DNA of 64,000 bases from Sneathiella chinensis. Its GTDB lineage: Bacteria > Pseudomonadota > Alphaproteobacteria > Sneathiellales > Sneathiellaceae. Below, one piece after another: positions 20,153 to 27,916 of the stretch. Position numbers and translations under genes: made by a program. Where the stretch lies: positions 434,001 to 498,000 of the forward strand of contig NZ_VNWN01000004.1 in the NCBI RefSeq assembly GCF_012720115.1, given 5' to 3'. The notes beneath the pieces are model-generated. The model saw only the letters and a list, made by a program, of their open reading frames with translations. It did no database searches and was not told where the DNA came from. How positions within the stretch are numbered: the first letter of the stretch is position 1; each line of letters starts with the position of its first letter.

Positions 20153-20584
20153 ATGCCTTACAACTATATTGTCGGCTTTGACGGAACAGATCAGTCCCGC
20201 CGGGCCGTGGACTATGCCGCGGCGCAGGCGGAAAAGTCCGGTGCTGAACTTCATCTTGTTTTTGTGATTGAGTGGTCACCCTACAGTTTCCATACCGCTG
20301 CTGAACTGGCCGAACGCAAGGGACGGCGGGTTCAGGAATTGAAACGGGCCGAGGAAATTGTTCTTCCGCTGGCGGAGGAATTGAAGGCGAGGGGCGTTGT
20401 GTCCCATGCCGTTGCCCGCCATGGCAATGCGGTCGAGGTTCTTTGCTCGTTGGCGAAGGAAAAAGAGACCGCCCAGATCATCATCGGCCGGACGGGAGAT
20501 ACGGCCCTGACGCAGCGGTTGCTTGGCGGGCTTGCCATTTCATTGGCACAGGCCTCGCCCGTACCGCTGACGATCGTGCCGTAA
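20153..20584 (+). CDS. universal stress protein (UspA family)
   Basis: A 143-residue single-domain UspA fold: MPYNYIVGFDGTDQSRRAVDYAAAQAEKSGAELHLVFV at the start, and the nucleotide-binding end IIIGRTGDTALTQRLLGGLAISLAQASPVPLTIVP. The ATP-type signature G-2x-G-9x-G(S/T) is only partly kept (GRTGD then GGLA), so nucleotide binding is uncertain. Start ATG 20153 has GGGAGGGA upstream. It lies 37 nt ahead of the sodium/amino acid symporter and is likely co-transcribed. Confidence 0.88.
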   Translation: MPYNYIVGFDGTDQSRRAVDYAAAQAEKSGAELHLVFVIEWSPYSFHTAAELAERKGRRVQELKRAEEIVLPLAEELKARGVVSHAVARHGNAVEVLCSLAKEKETAQIIIGRTGDTALTQRLLGGLAISLAQASPVPLTIVP

Positions 20585-20621
20585 CGGCAGACTGAAATCA
20601 CAGACAACAGGGGGGAATATT

Positions 20622-22139
20622 ATGCTAAGAAGCCTTGCAGGCGCCATTTGCAGCCTGTTTTTCATGACATCCATCGCCCATGCCGAGGGCAGTATTGATC
20701 AGGCCATCAGTGATATTGTGGCGCCGATCGTCAATCCGATTGTCAGTACGGTTTTCTATTCCGTGCCTATTTTCGGCACCGACTTTCCGTTGATTGTGGG
20801 CTGGCTGGTGCTGGCGGCGACAATCTTCACCATCTATTTCGGTTTCGTCCAGTTTCGCGGGTTCAAGCATTCGATCGAACTGGTAAGGGGCGACTATCTG
20901 GACCCGAAAGATGCAGGCGAGGTGACGCCGTTTCAGGCGCTGGCCACGGCTTTGTCCGGGACGGTCGGGCTTGGCAATATCGCGGGTGTCGGCGTGGCCG
21001 TCTATATCGGCGGTCCCGGCGCAACCTTCTGGATGATCCTTGCCGGATTGCTGGGAATGGCCTCCAAATTCACCGAATGTATTCTGGGGGTTCGGTATCG
21101 GAATGAATATGCGGACGGGACGGTTTCCGGTGGCCCCATGTATTATCTGTCCAAGGGCCTGTCCGAGGATGGCCGGGCCAGACTGGGCAAGTTCCTTGCC
21201 ATTTTCTTCTCCATTTGCTGCATCGGCGGGGCACTTGGCGGCGGCAACATGTTCCAGGCCAATCAATCCTATGCCCAGATTTCCGGCATTTTCCCGTTTT
21301 TTGAAGGCAGGGGCTGGTTATTTGGCCTGATCATGGCGGCCCTTGTGGGGGTTGTTATTATCGGCGGGATCAAATCCATTGCGCGGGTTACGGAAAAAGT
21401 GGTCCCGGCCATGGCGGTGATCTATGTGGGGGCGGCCCTGATCATTATCCTGATCAACTTCACGGCCATTCCAGACGCCATCAGCGCCATTTTCACAGGG
21501 GCGTTTGCCCCGACGGCGGTTGCCGGCGGGATTGTGGGGGCCCTTATTCAGGGGTTCAAGCGGGCGGCCTTTTCCAATGAGGCCGGTATCGGTTCTGCCT
21601 CGATCGCCCATTCCGCCGTCCAGACCAAGCATCCTGTGACCGAAGGGTATGTCGCCCTGCTGGAGCCGTTCATTGATACGGTTGTCATTTGTACCATGAC
21701 CTCGCTGGTGATCATCATTACCGGTTCCTGGGTTCCGGGCGATGGTGTGACGGGCATCGCGCTGACCTCGAAGGCGTTTGAAGCCAATTTCGCGGGCTTT
21801 GGATATGTACTGGCCTTTGCGGCAGTCCTGTTCGCCTTCTCGACCATGATTTCCTGGTCCTATTATGGGCTCAAGGCGTGGACCTATATGTTTGGGGAAG
21901 GCAAGTCGAAGGAGGTGACGTTCAAGTTGATCTTCTGCGTCTTTGTCGTGATCGGCGCGTCCATGAGCCTTGGACCGGTCATTGATTTCTCGGATGCCAT
22001 GATCTTTGCCATGGGGATTGCCAATATCATCGGGTTGTATCTGTTGATGCCGAAGGTGAAGGCCCTGCTGAAGGATTATCACGAGAAACTTTCCAGTGGT
22101 GAAATCCGCAAGGTCAAGGAACTGGCCGCTGCTGAATAG
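20622..22139 (+). CDS. sodium:alanine/glycine symporter family protein (AGCS)
   Basis: An inner-membrane transporter of 505 residues with about eleven membrane helices. AGCS signatures are plain: ALATALSGTVGLGNIAGVGVAVYIGGPGATFWM, GGPMYYLSKGL, AFSNEAGIGSASIAHSA, and the late FAFSTMISWSYYGLKAW. It imports alanine or glycine with sodium. The first 22 residues look like a cleavable signal peptide (MLRSLAGAICSLFFMTSIAHA), which some family members have. It is preceded by uspA and followed by a strong terminator. Confidence 0.92.
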   Translation: MLRSLAGAICSLFFMTSIAHAEGSIDQAISDIVAPIVNPIVSTVFYSVPIFGTDFPLIVGWLVLAATIFTIYFGFVQFRGFKHSIELVRGDYLDPKDAGEVTPFQALATALSGTVGLGNIAGVGVAVYIGGPGATFWMILAGLLGMASKFTECILGVRYRNEYADGTVSGGPMYYLSKGLSEDGRARLGKFLAIFFSICCIGGALGGGNMFQANQSYAQISGIFPFFEGRGWLFGLIMAALVGVVIIGGIKSIARVTEKVVPAMAVIYVGAALIIILINFTAIPDAISAIFTGAFAPTAVAGGIVGALIQGFKRAAFSNEAGIGSASIAHSAVQTKHPVTEGYVALLEPFIDTVVICTMTSLVIIITGSWVPGDGVTGIALTSKAFEANFAGFGYVLAFAAVLFAFSTMISWSYYGLKAWTYMFGEGKSKEVTFKLIFCVFVVIGASMSLGPVIDFSDAMIFAMGIANIIGLYLLMPKVKALLKDYHEKLSSGEIRKVKELAAAE

Positions 22140-22160
22140 GTAAAATACCGCTTTCACCTG

Positions 22161-22193
22161 AAAGGGCTGGCGCCACGGTGTCAGCCCTTTTTT
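22161..22193 (+). terminator. intrinsic terminator after the symporter gene
   Basis: Stem AAAGGGCTG / CAGCCCTTT, extended by five pairs including two G-T, and followed by T6 and another T-run. Confidence 0.92.
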
Positions 22194-22390
22194 GTTTTTT
22201 CGCATCGGAAGAGAGAGGGGGGGCGGCAGAGGCGGGGGGACGTGTTTCAAAATTGTGAAATAATCTGGCAACCTCTTCGCTTTTAAAAAGATTTTCTTGT
22301 TTATCCGTTCGGGAAGTCTCTAGACTGCTGGCGGCAGGAAAAGGAAAAATAACATCCTGCCTCATAAGGTTACAGTATCCGGGCGCGTCA

Positions 22391-24283
22391 ATGACTGTAA
22401 ATGCACTATTGGAAGTTCTCAGGTTCACGGTAATGACCGGCCTGATCACCGTTATCCTGTTCAAGGGCTGGCCCCGAACGGGGCAGGGGGGCAGGCTTGG
22501 CTATCTGATGGTTGTTGCGGGATTTGTGTTGCTGCTGTTCGGAATGGTGATCGATGTTCTGGATGACTTCACCGATTTCATGCCGACCGTTCTGGCGCTG
22601 GACCCGTCGGGCGGGCTTGTCACATTTTTGGAAAAAGGCGTGGGCTATACGGCGGGCTTCACCGTTCTCGGGGTCGGATTTTTCCTGTGGTTGCCAAAGG
22701 TCAAGCGCTATGGCGAGGCGGTTGCGGGCCGGGAGTTGGCGGAAGGGGCACTGAAAGCACGGGAAGAGGATCTGGTCCGTGCCCAGCGGCAAGCCCGCAT
22801 CGGTAGTTTTCGCTGGAATGTGGAGAAGGATGAGCTGTCCTCGTGGAGTGAGGAATATGCCCGAATTCTGGGCGTTCCCGGTCAGGATGTCCGGGCCTAT
22901 CTGAAAGAGCATATGCTGGAAGCCATCCATCCCGATGACCGGAAATGGGTTTCTGCCGAATTCGAGAATATTGATCGGGACCGGAAGGATTACGAACTGG
23001 CTTACCGACTGGTTCGTCAGGATGGGTCCTTCATGGATGTGCTGGAGCATGGGGAATTTGTCCGGGGGGCGGACGGGACCGTAACCGAGCGGTTTGGCAC
23101 CTTACAGGATGTGACCCAGATGCGGGATGCCGAAGCAAAATTGCGGCAGTCCCAGAAAATGGAAGCGGTGGGCCAGCTTACCGGCGGGATTGCCCATGAT
23201 TTCAACAACCTGCTGGCGGTGATTCAGGGCAATGCGGAACTGCTTGAAGATGAACTGGGCAGCGGGAACAAAATGTTGCAGGCGGTGCTGCGGTCGTCAG
23301 AACGGGGCGCCCAACTGACCCAGCAACTGCTTGCCTATTCCCGCAAGCAGGCCCTGTATCCGGAAGTGGTGGATATCAACGCCACGCTGGAGGTGGTGGG
23401 GTCCATGCTGAACCGTATTCTGGGCGAGGCGGTGCAGCTTGATATGGTGGCTGGCAAGGATTTGTGGTCCAGTAAAATTGATCCGGGTCAGCTTGAAAAT
23501 GCCCTTCTGAACCTGTCGATCAATGCACGGGATGCCATGCCGAACGGGGGCTGCCTGACGGTCGAGACCGGGAATCTCGCGCTGGACGAGAACTGGGCCG
23601 AGGGGCGAAACAGCATCCCGGCGGGGGAATATGTGGTTCTGTCGGTCAGTGATACCGGGCAGGGGATGTCCCCGGAAATTCAGGAACGGGCGTTCGAGCC
23701 TTTCTTCACCACAAAGGAAGTGGGCAAGGGATCGGGGCTTGGGCTCAGTATGGTGTCCGGCTTTGTCCGGCAAACCGGTGGCCATATCACGATTTACAGT
23801 GAAATGGACAAGGGCACCACGGTCCGCCTGTTCCTTCCCCGATATACAGAAGGGCTGCCTTCCGGGGGGACGGTATACAGGGAAAGCCTGTCAGGAAGCC
23901 TTGGTCAGGAAGTCATTCTGTTGGTTGAGGATAATAGCGAGTTGATGGACCTGATTGGTGAGTTGCTGAGATCCTTGCGCTATGAGGTTTTGAGCGCGGC
24001 CAGCGCCGACCATGCGTTTGAGGTGCTTCAGAGCGGAAAAACGGTTGATCTGATCCTGACCGATGTCATGCTGCCGGGGCAGACAAACGGGATCGACTTC
24101 GTTGCAGAGGCAAGGAAGATGTACGGTCCCATTCCCGCCCTTTACATGTCCGGCTATACCAAGGCCGCGGCCAGCCATCTGGACCGGTTTGAAAAGGATA
24201 TCACCCTGCTTCAGAAACCGTTCCGAAAAGTTGAACTGGCGGGCCAAATCCGCAAGACCCTGTCCCGCACCGCCGTTTCCTGA
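22391..24283 (+). CDS. membrane hybrid histidine kinase (3 TM - PAS - HisKA - HATPase - REC)
   Basis: A 630-residue sensor. Three hydrophobic helices (about 7-25, 37-57, 85-101) are followed by a PAS domain (about 125-240), HisKA with the phosphorylated H269 in GGIAHDFNNLLAV, an ATPase domain with LSINARDAMPNGG (N box), DTGQGM and GKGSGLGLSM, and a receiver domain with phospho-acceptor D558 in LILTDVMLPG. The HisKA subtype and fused receiver are like FixL-type or BaeS-distant soluble hybrid kinases that signal to an unlinked partner; no output regulator is adjacent. The N-terminal three-helix module resembles that of the kinase at 35727-36926. Confidence 0.9.
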   Translation: MTVNALLEVLRFTVMTGLITVILFKGWPRTGQGGRLGYLMVVAGFVLLLFGMVIDVLDDFTDFMPTVLALDPSGGLVTFLEKGVGYTAGFTVLGVGFFLWLPKVKRYGEAVAGRELAEGALKAREEDLVRAQRQARIGSFRWNVEKDELSSWSEEYARILGVPGQDVRAYLKEHMLEAIHPDDRKWVSAEFENIDRDRKDYELAYRLVRQDGSFMDVLEHGEFVRGADGTVTERFGTLQDVTQMRDAEAKLRQSQKMEAVGQLTGGIAHDFNNLLAVIQGNAELLEDELGSGNKMLQAVLRSSERGAQLTQQLLAYSRKQALYPEVVDINATLEVVGSMLNRILGEAVQLDMVAGKDLWSSKIDPGQLENALLNLSINARDAMPNGGCLTVETGNLALDENWAEGRNSIPAGEYVVLSVSDTGQGMSPEIQERAFEPFFTTKEVGKGSGLGLSMVSGFVRQTGGHITIYSEMDKGTTVRLFLPRYTEGLPSGGTVYRESLSGSLGQEVILLVEDNSELMDLIGELLRSLRYEVLSAASADHAFEVLQSGKTVDLILTDVMLPGQTNGIDFVAEARKMYGPIPALYMSGYTKAAASHLDRFEKDITLLQKPFRKVELAGQIRKTLSRTAVS

Positions 24284-24299
24284 AGCCGGGCGGAGGTGT

Positions 24300-25094
24300 T
24301 CAGCCAGCCTGTATGTCTGGATACAGGCCAGCAGGACCGAAACGGTGCTGAATTTTGGAAATACTGCTATGCCGTTCGGGAATCGTAAAGGGGGTAAAGC
24401 CACCAAAGACCCGCCGTTGATGATCATAAAGAGAGGACGCCCCTATTTGTTCCATACGGGGGTCAGCCCATATTTTCTGCCATCCTTCATCACGTGCCTT
24501 CTTCGATGGCCATTGAACCCAAGACAGGGCGACATTCTCCTGTTCCGTTGCCTGTACGGCACGGAAAAAATCGGTGAGCGTTCCGTTTGGCAGGGAATCT
24601 CCCCACGCTTCGGCAACCTGCAGGGCCCCGTGTTCCTTGAAAATGCGGGCGGCGTGCCGGGCCTGCTGTTCGTAGGCGTCCCTGTTCGAGAAGGGCACTG
24701 CAAGAAGGGACACATCCATATAGCCTGCGTCCAAGGCGGTGGGGGCCTCGGTTAGGGGGGTGAAGCCCCCAAAAATCATTCTCTTTCCATCGAACGGCAT
24801 TTCTGTTTCCAGACGGCGTACCTCCTCGTTTTCTGCCATTTTCTGATAGCTGCTGTCGGCCGTTGCCTTGTCGGGAAATTCCAGCAGGGAAAAGACAATG
24901 GCTTCGCCCGCTTGTGCCAGGACTGACCGCCGGAAATCCGTGATCTTTCCATCGGGGATGTCGTTTTCCCAATATTCAAGCAGATAGTTTGTGCCGATCT
25001 CCTTGAAGTAGGGGGCCAGACTGTCCGTGTGTTGGCGATAGGCGTCCTTGTTTTTGATCGGAATCGCAGCAACGCATCCAATGAAATGTGGCAA
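24300..25094 (-). CDS. tandem DUF1428 protein
   Basis: A 264-residue protein made of two DUF1428 domains, about residues 1-118 and 126-245, each ending in the hallmark (GKRMIFGGFTPL and HQRRVFGGFTPF). Each half repeats the order 'DAY..., GDSLPNG.-TDF, E---FSL/LSW, (W)P.K-A'. DUF1428 proteins are normally single domains of about 117 residues with a dimeric ferredoxin-like fold and no known function; here the dimer seems covalently linked. The start is a TTG at 25094, with GGGAGGA upstream; no ATG or GTG lies nearby. It diverges from a MarR gene whose promoter overlaps an operator-like palindrome. Confidence 0.83.
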   Translation of the reverse strand: MPHFIGCVAAIPIKNKDAYRQHTDSLAPYFKEIGTNYLLEYWENDIPDGKITDFRRSVLAQAGEAIVFSLLEFPDKATADSSYQKMAENEEVRRLETEMPFDGKRMIFGGFTPLTEAPTALDAGYMDVSLLAVPFSNRDAYEQQARHAARIFKEHGALQVAEAWGDSLPNGTLTDFFRAVQATEQENVALSWVQWPSKKARDEGWQKIWADPRMEQIGASSLYDHQRRVFGGFTPFTIPERHSSISKIQHRFGPAGLYPDIQAG

Positions 25095-25142
25095 TGATTT
25101 TCCTCCCTTTTCTCGTTTAGCAAAAACCTTTGGGTTCTCGTA

Positions 25143-25170
25143 TTGACAATTAGGTTGGTATCAACATAAT
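25143..25170 (+). promoter_or_regulatory. marR promoter with embedded operator palindrome
   Basis: -35 TTGACA (25143-25148), 16-bp spacer, -10 CATAAT (25165-25170). Within it, TTAGGTTGGTATCAACATAA (25150-25169) is an interrupted palindrome TTA-n-GTTG-n-TA-n-CAAC-n-TAA, the right size for a MarR dimer. Binding there would block the marR promoter and probably the divergent DUF1428 gene. Confidence 0.7.
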
Positions 25171-25176
25171 TTGCGT

Positions 25177-25626
25177 ATGTCAAATATGAAGCAATTTCCA
25201 TATGCCGCGACCCTTGATGTCCGGGATCATTGTCTGTGTCTGGCGGCGCAACGGGCTGCACGGGTTCTGGCCCGTAAATTCGATGTGGCTTTTCAGGCGG
25301 TCGGGCTGACCAATGGGCAGTTCTCGCTGATGATGTCCTTGAACCGGCCTGCGCCGGGTCTCACGATCGGTGCGGCTGCGTCTTTTCTGGCCATGGACCG
25401 AACAACCTTGACCGCTGCCCTGAAGCCACTGGTAAAGCGGGGGCTTGTCGATATGACAGAGGACCCGTCAGATCGGCGCAGCCGTCTTCTGACCCTGACG
25501 GAGGAGGGGCATGCCGTGTTGCTGAAGGCCTACCCGATCTGGGAGGCAACCCACCGTGAAATTGACCAGAAGCTGGGTGAACCGGGGGGGGAGGCCTTAA
25601 GGGGCGGATTACAGGCTGTCCTCTAG
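25177..25626 (+). CDS. MarR-family transcriptional regulator
   Basis: A 149-residue winged-helix regulator. The recognition region is LTIGAAASFLAMDRTTLTAALKPLVKRGLVDMTEDPSDRRSRLLTLTEEG, with the wing DRRSR complete. MarR proteins usually repress their own gene and a divergent one and are released by small phenolic or lipophilic ligands. The start is uncertain: ATG 25177 and ATG 25186 both lack a Shine-Dalgarno, and the promoter places the transcript start at about 25177, so a leaderless mRNA is likely. The partner is the divergent tandem DUF1428 gene. Confidence 0.87.
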   Translation: MSNMKQFPYAATLDVRDHCLCLAAQRAARVLARKFDVAFQAVGLTNGQFSLMMSLNRPAPGLTIGAAASFLAMDRTTLTAALKPLVKRGLVDMTEDPSDRRSRLLTLTEEGHAVLLKAYPIWEATHREIDQKLGEPGGEALRGGLQAVL

Positions 25627-25653
25627 AAAGGGGTGCCTTTTCCGAACGGCTGA

Positions 25654-26532
25654 TTACCGCGCCTTTTCGGTAATGAACTCAAGAACGGTCTGGTTGAAAA
25701 GGTCCGGCTCTTCCAGATGGAGGAAATGCCCGGCCTCTGGCAGCAGGACTTTTTTCAGGCCTTCTGGATAAAGCTGTTCCATGCCGTCGGCCAGATCCAC
25801 CCCCATGCAGCCGTCTTTCATCCCCTGAAAATAGAGGCCGGGAACAGGGATGGGCTGGGTGCCGAAGCCGCTTTTCTTCTGGCCGGGGCGCGCCTTTTCC
25901 GGGGCGGGCCCAAAGGTGTGCCGGTAATAGTCAAGGGCGCTTTTAAGGACGCCGGGGCGGCGGAACGTTTCCTTCAGGTGTGCCATATAATCCTCGTCCC
26001 GTATCCATCCCGGTGACCAGTCGGCCCACAGGCGGTCAAGAAAGGCGAAATCATCATGCCGAACTGCCGCTTCGGCAAACGGGGAGAGAAAAAAGAACAT
26101 GTACCACGAACGGCGCTGCTGATCGGGATCGGTGATCAGGGCTTCGGCGAAGCGACGCCCATAGGGCACGGCAAGGGTGACCAGTTTGTGAATACGCTCC
26201 GGCGCGCGTAAGGTCGCGGCATAGGCGGCGGTGGCCCCCCAGTCATGACCGATCAGAAGTGTTTTCTCGATATTGAGGGCATCCAGAAGATTAATCACAT
26301 CAAGGGACGTTTCAGAGGCTGTAAAGCGGGGGTTCTGGTCCCGAATATCCGGGCCGTATCCGCGCATGAAGGGGGCGATGACGCGGTAGCCTTGGTTGCT
26401 GAAAAACCGGATCTGGTGTTGAAAGCTGTAGGGGTGATCCGGGAAACCGTGCAGGCAGAGGAGGGCAGGGCCGTCCCCGGCCTCAAGATAGTCCACCGGG
26501 GTTCCGGCAATCGTCAGCGTCTTTTTATCCAT
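25654..26532 (-). CDS. alpha/beta hydrolase, epoxide hydrolase-like
   Basis: A 292-residue alpha/beta hydrolase. The oxyanion motif HGFPD is at 28-32, and the nucleophile elbow is GHDWGA with Asp97 rather than Ser, which marks epoxide hydrolases and haloalkane dehalogenases. The acid-base His is in EAGHFLHLEEP near the end, and tyrosines that could polarise an epoxide lie in the lid (RRSWYMFFFL, DYYRHTF). The HGxP motif favours epoxide hydrolase. It is 10 nt upstream of nothing on its own strand except the response regulator start region, which precedes it by 10 nt, so it could be read through from the two-component genes. Confidence 0.83.
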   Translation of the reverse strand: MDKKTLTIAGTPVDYLEAGDGPALLCLHGFPDHPYSFQHQIRFFSNQGYRVIAPFMRGYGPDIRDQNPRFTASETSLDVINLLDALNIEKTLLIGHDWGATAAYAATLRAPERIHKLVTLAVPYGRRFAEALITDPDQQRRSWYMFFFLSPFAEAAVRHDDFAFLDRLWADWSPGWIRDEDYMAHLKETFRRPGVLKSALDYYRHTFGPAPEKARPGQKKSGFGTQPIPVPGLYFQGMKDGCMGVDLADGMEQLYPEGLKKVLLPEAGHFLHLEEPDLFNQTVLEFITEKAR

Positions 26533-26542
26533 GATCCCTGTC

Positions 26543-27916
26543 TCAGTCTGGTTCCGCCTTTACGGCGTTTTTATCGATGCCATATTTTCGAACTCTAAGG
26601 TACAGGGTTTTGTAGGGGATTTTCAACTCATCCGCTGTTTTCTGCATGGAGCCCCCATGGGCCGCCAGTGTTCGGAGGATGAGGCTTTTCTCGAATTGTT
26701 CAAGGCGCTGTTGCAGGCCATGCCCCTCCGAGGTGGGGGAGGGCGTTTCCTTTCCGCCTGAGGAGCCGGTAAGCGGAAGCCCAAGCACATATCGTTCCGC
26801 CGCGCTGATCAGTTCGCGAACGTTGCCCGGCCATGTATGGGACAGCAGGTCCTGATCCAGTTCCGGCGAGACCGGGGGCAGGGGGCGGTCCAGCCTGTCC
26901 GCAGCGCGGGACAGGAAGGTGCGAAACAGAACCGGGATATCTTCGTGGCGTTCCCGCAAGGGGGGGATGAAAATCTCGGCCACATGCAGGCGGTAATAGA
27001 GGTCTTCGCGGAAGCTGCCAGCCAATGCCCGTTCGTGCAGGTCATCCTTGCTGGCGGCGATGAAGCGGATATCCACGGGGACAATCCTGTTGCCGCCAAT
27101 GGGCTCAATCACCTTGTCTTGAAGGACCCGCAGCAACCGGACCTGAAGATCAAGGGGCATGGATTCGATTTCATCCAGAAACACCGTGCCCCCATCCGCA
27201 TGTTCCAGTTTTCCGATCCGCCGCTTGTCGGCGCCCGTGAAGGCGCCTTTCTCATGGCCGAACAGTTCGCTTTCAATCATGCTGCCCGGGACGGCGCCGC
27301 AGTTGATGGCGACAAAGTTCCGGTCCTTGCGGGGGCCAAATTCATGCAGGCAGCGGGCAACCTCTTCCTTGCCGGAGCCGGTCTCGCCGCGAATGAGGAT
27401 GTTGACATCTGTGGTCGCAAGGGCAGCAACGGTTTCCCGCAGCGATACCATTCCGGCGCTTTGTCCGATCAGGCGTTCCCGAATGCCGGTTTGGTCCTGA
27501 AGCGAGTTTCGAAAAGCCCGGTTTTCCAGAACAACGGCCCGGTGGCGGGTGGCCCGCTCAACGCATTCGACAAGTTGCCGGGGGTGAACCGGTTTTTGCA
27601 GGAAGTCCCACGCACCGTTTCGCATGGCGGTGACCGCCATATCCACATCCCCGTGCCCGGTCAGCATGATGACAGGCAGTTCGCCGTCAAGGGACACGGC
27701 CTCTTTCAGAAAGGCATGTCCATCCATTCCCGGCATCCGCACATCCACCACCACCACGGCGGCAAGATGGGGGGAGATTTCCTCAATCGCCTCAGCCGCA
27801 TTGTCAAAGGTGCGAACGTGAAAGCCGGACAGCTCAAGGGTTTGGGCCGCGCTGGTCAGGACGGCCGGGTCATCGTCAATAAAGAAGACGGCAATGTCCG
27901 GGGTTTTGCTTTCCAT
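26543..27916 (-). CDS. sigma54-dependent response regulator (NtrC/DctD type)
   Basis: A 457-residue activator. Receiver domain about 8-125 with phospho-acceptor D58 (VVVDVRMPG); AAA+ domain about 147-375 with Walker A GETGSGKE at 177-184, the sigma54-contacting GAFTGA loop at 224-229 and Walker B TVFLDEIE; Fis-type helix-turn-helix at about 405-450. It must act with RNA polymerase-sigma54 from distant enhancer sites. Its start overlaps the kinase stop by 1 nt (TAATG). A sigma54 promoter and twin dyads occur upstream of the divergent phnD gene, the obvious target. DctD of C4-dicarboxylate uptake is the nearest textbook relative, but no dicarboxylate transporter is here. Confidence 0.93.
   Translation of the reverse strand: MESKTPDIAVFFIDDDPAVLTSAAQTLELSGFHVRTFDNAAEAIEEISPHLAAVVVVDVRMPGMDGHAFLKEAVSLDGELPVIMLTGHGDVDMAVTAMRNGAWDFLQKPVHPRQLVECVERATRHRAVVLENRAFRNSLQDQTGIRERLIGQSAGMVSLRETVAALATTDVNILIRGETGSGKEEVARCLHEFGPRKDRNFVAINCGAVPGSMIESELFGHEKGAFTGADKRRIGKLEHADGGTVFLDEIESMPLDLQVRLLRVLQDKVIEPIGGNRIVPVDIRFIAASKDDLHERALAGSFREDLYYRLHVAEIFIPPLRERHEDIPVLFRTFLSRAADRLDRPLPPVSPELDQDLLSHTWPGNVRELISAAERYVLGLPLTGSSGGKETPSPTSEGHGLQQRLEQFEKSLILRTLAAHGGSMQKTADELKIPYKTLYLRVRKYGIDKNAVKAEPD

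Noticed and set aside
18146-22139. Genomic island or phage-like insertion
   Set aside because: No integrase, tRNA, direct flanking repeats or clear composition shift; only a short AT-rich promoter region near 19950-20030.
25654-26532. Haloalkane dehalogenase instead of epoxide hydrolase
   Set aside because: Asp nucleophile fits both, but the HGFP oxyanion motif and lid tyrosines favour epoxide hydrolase; kept only as an alternative.
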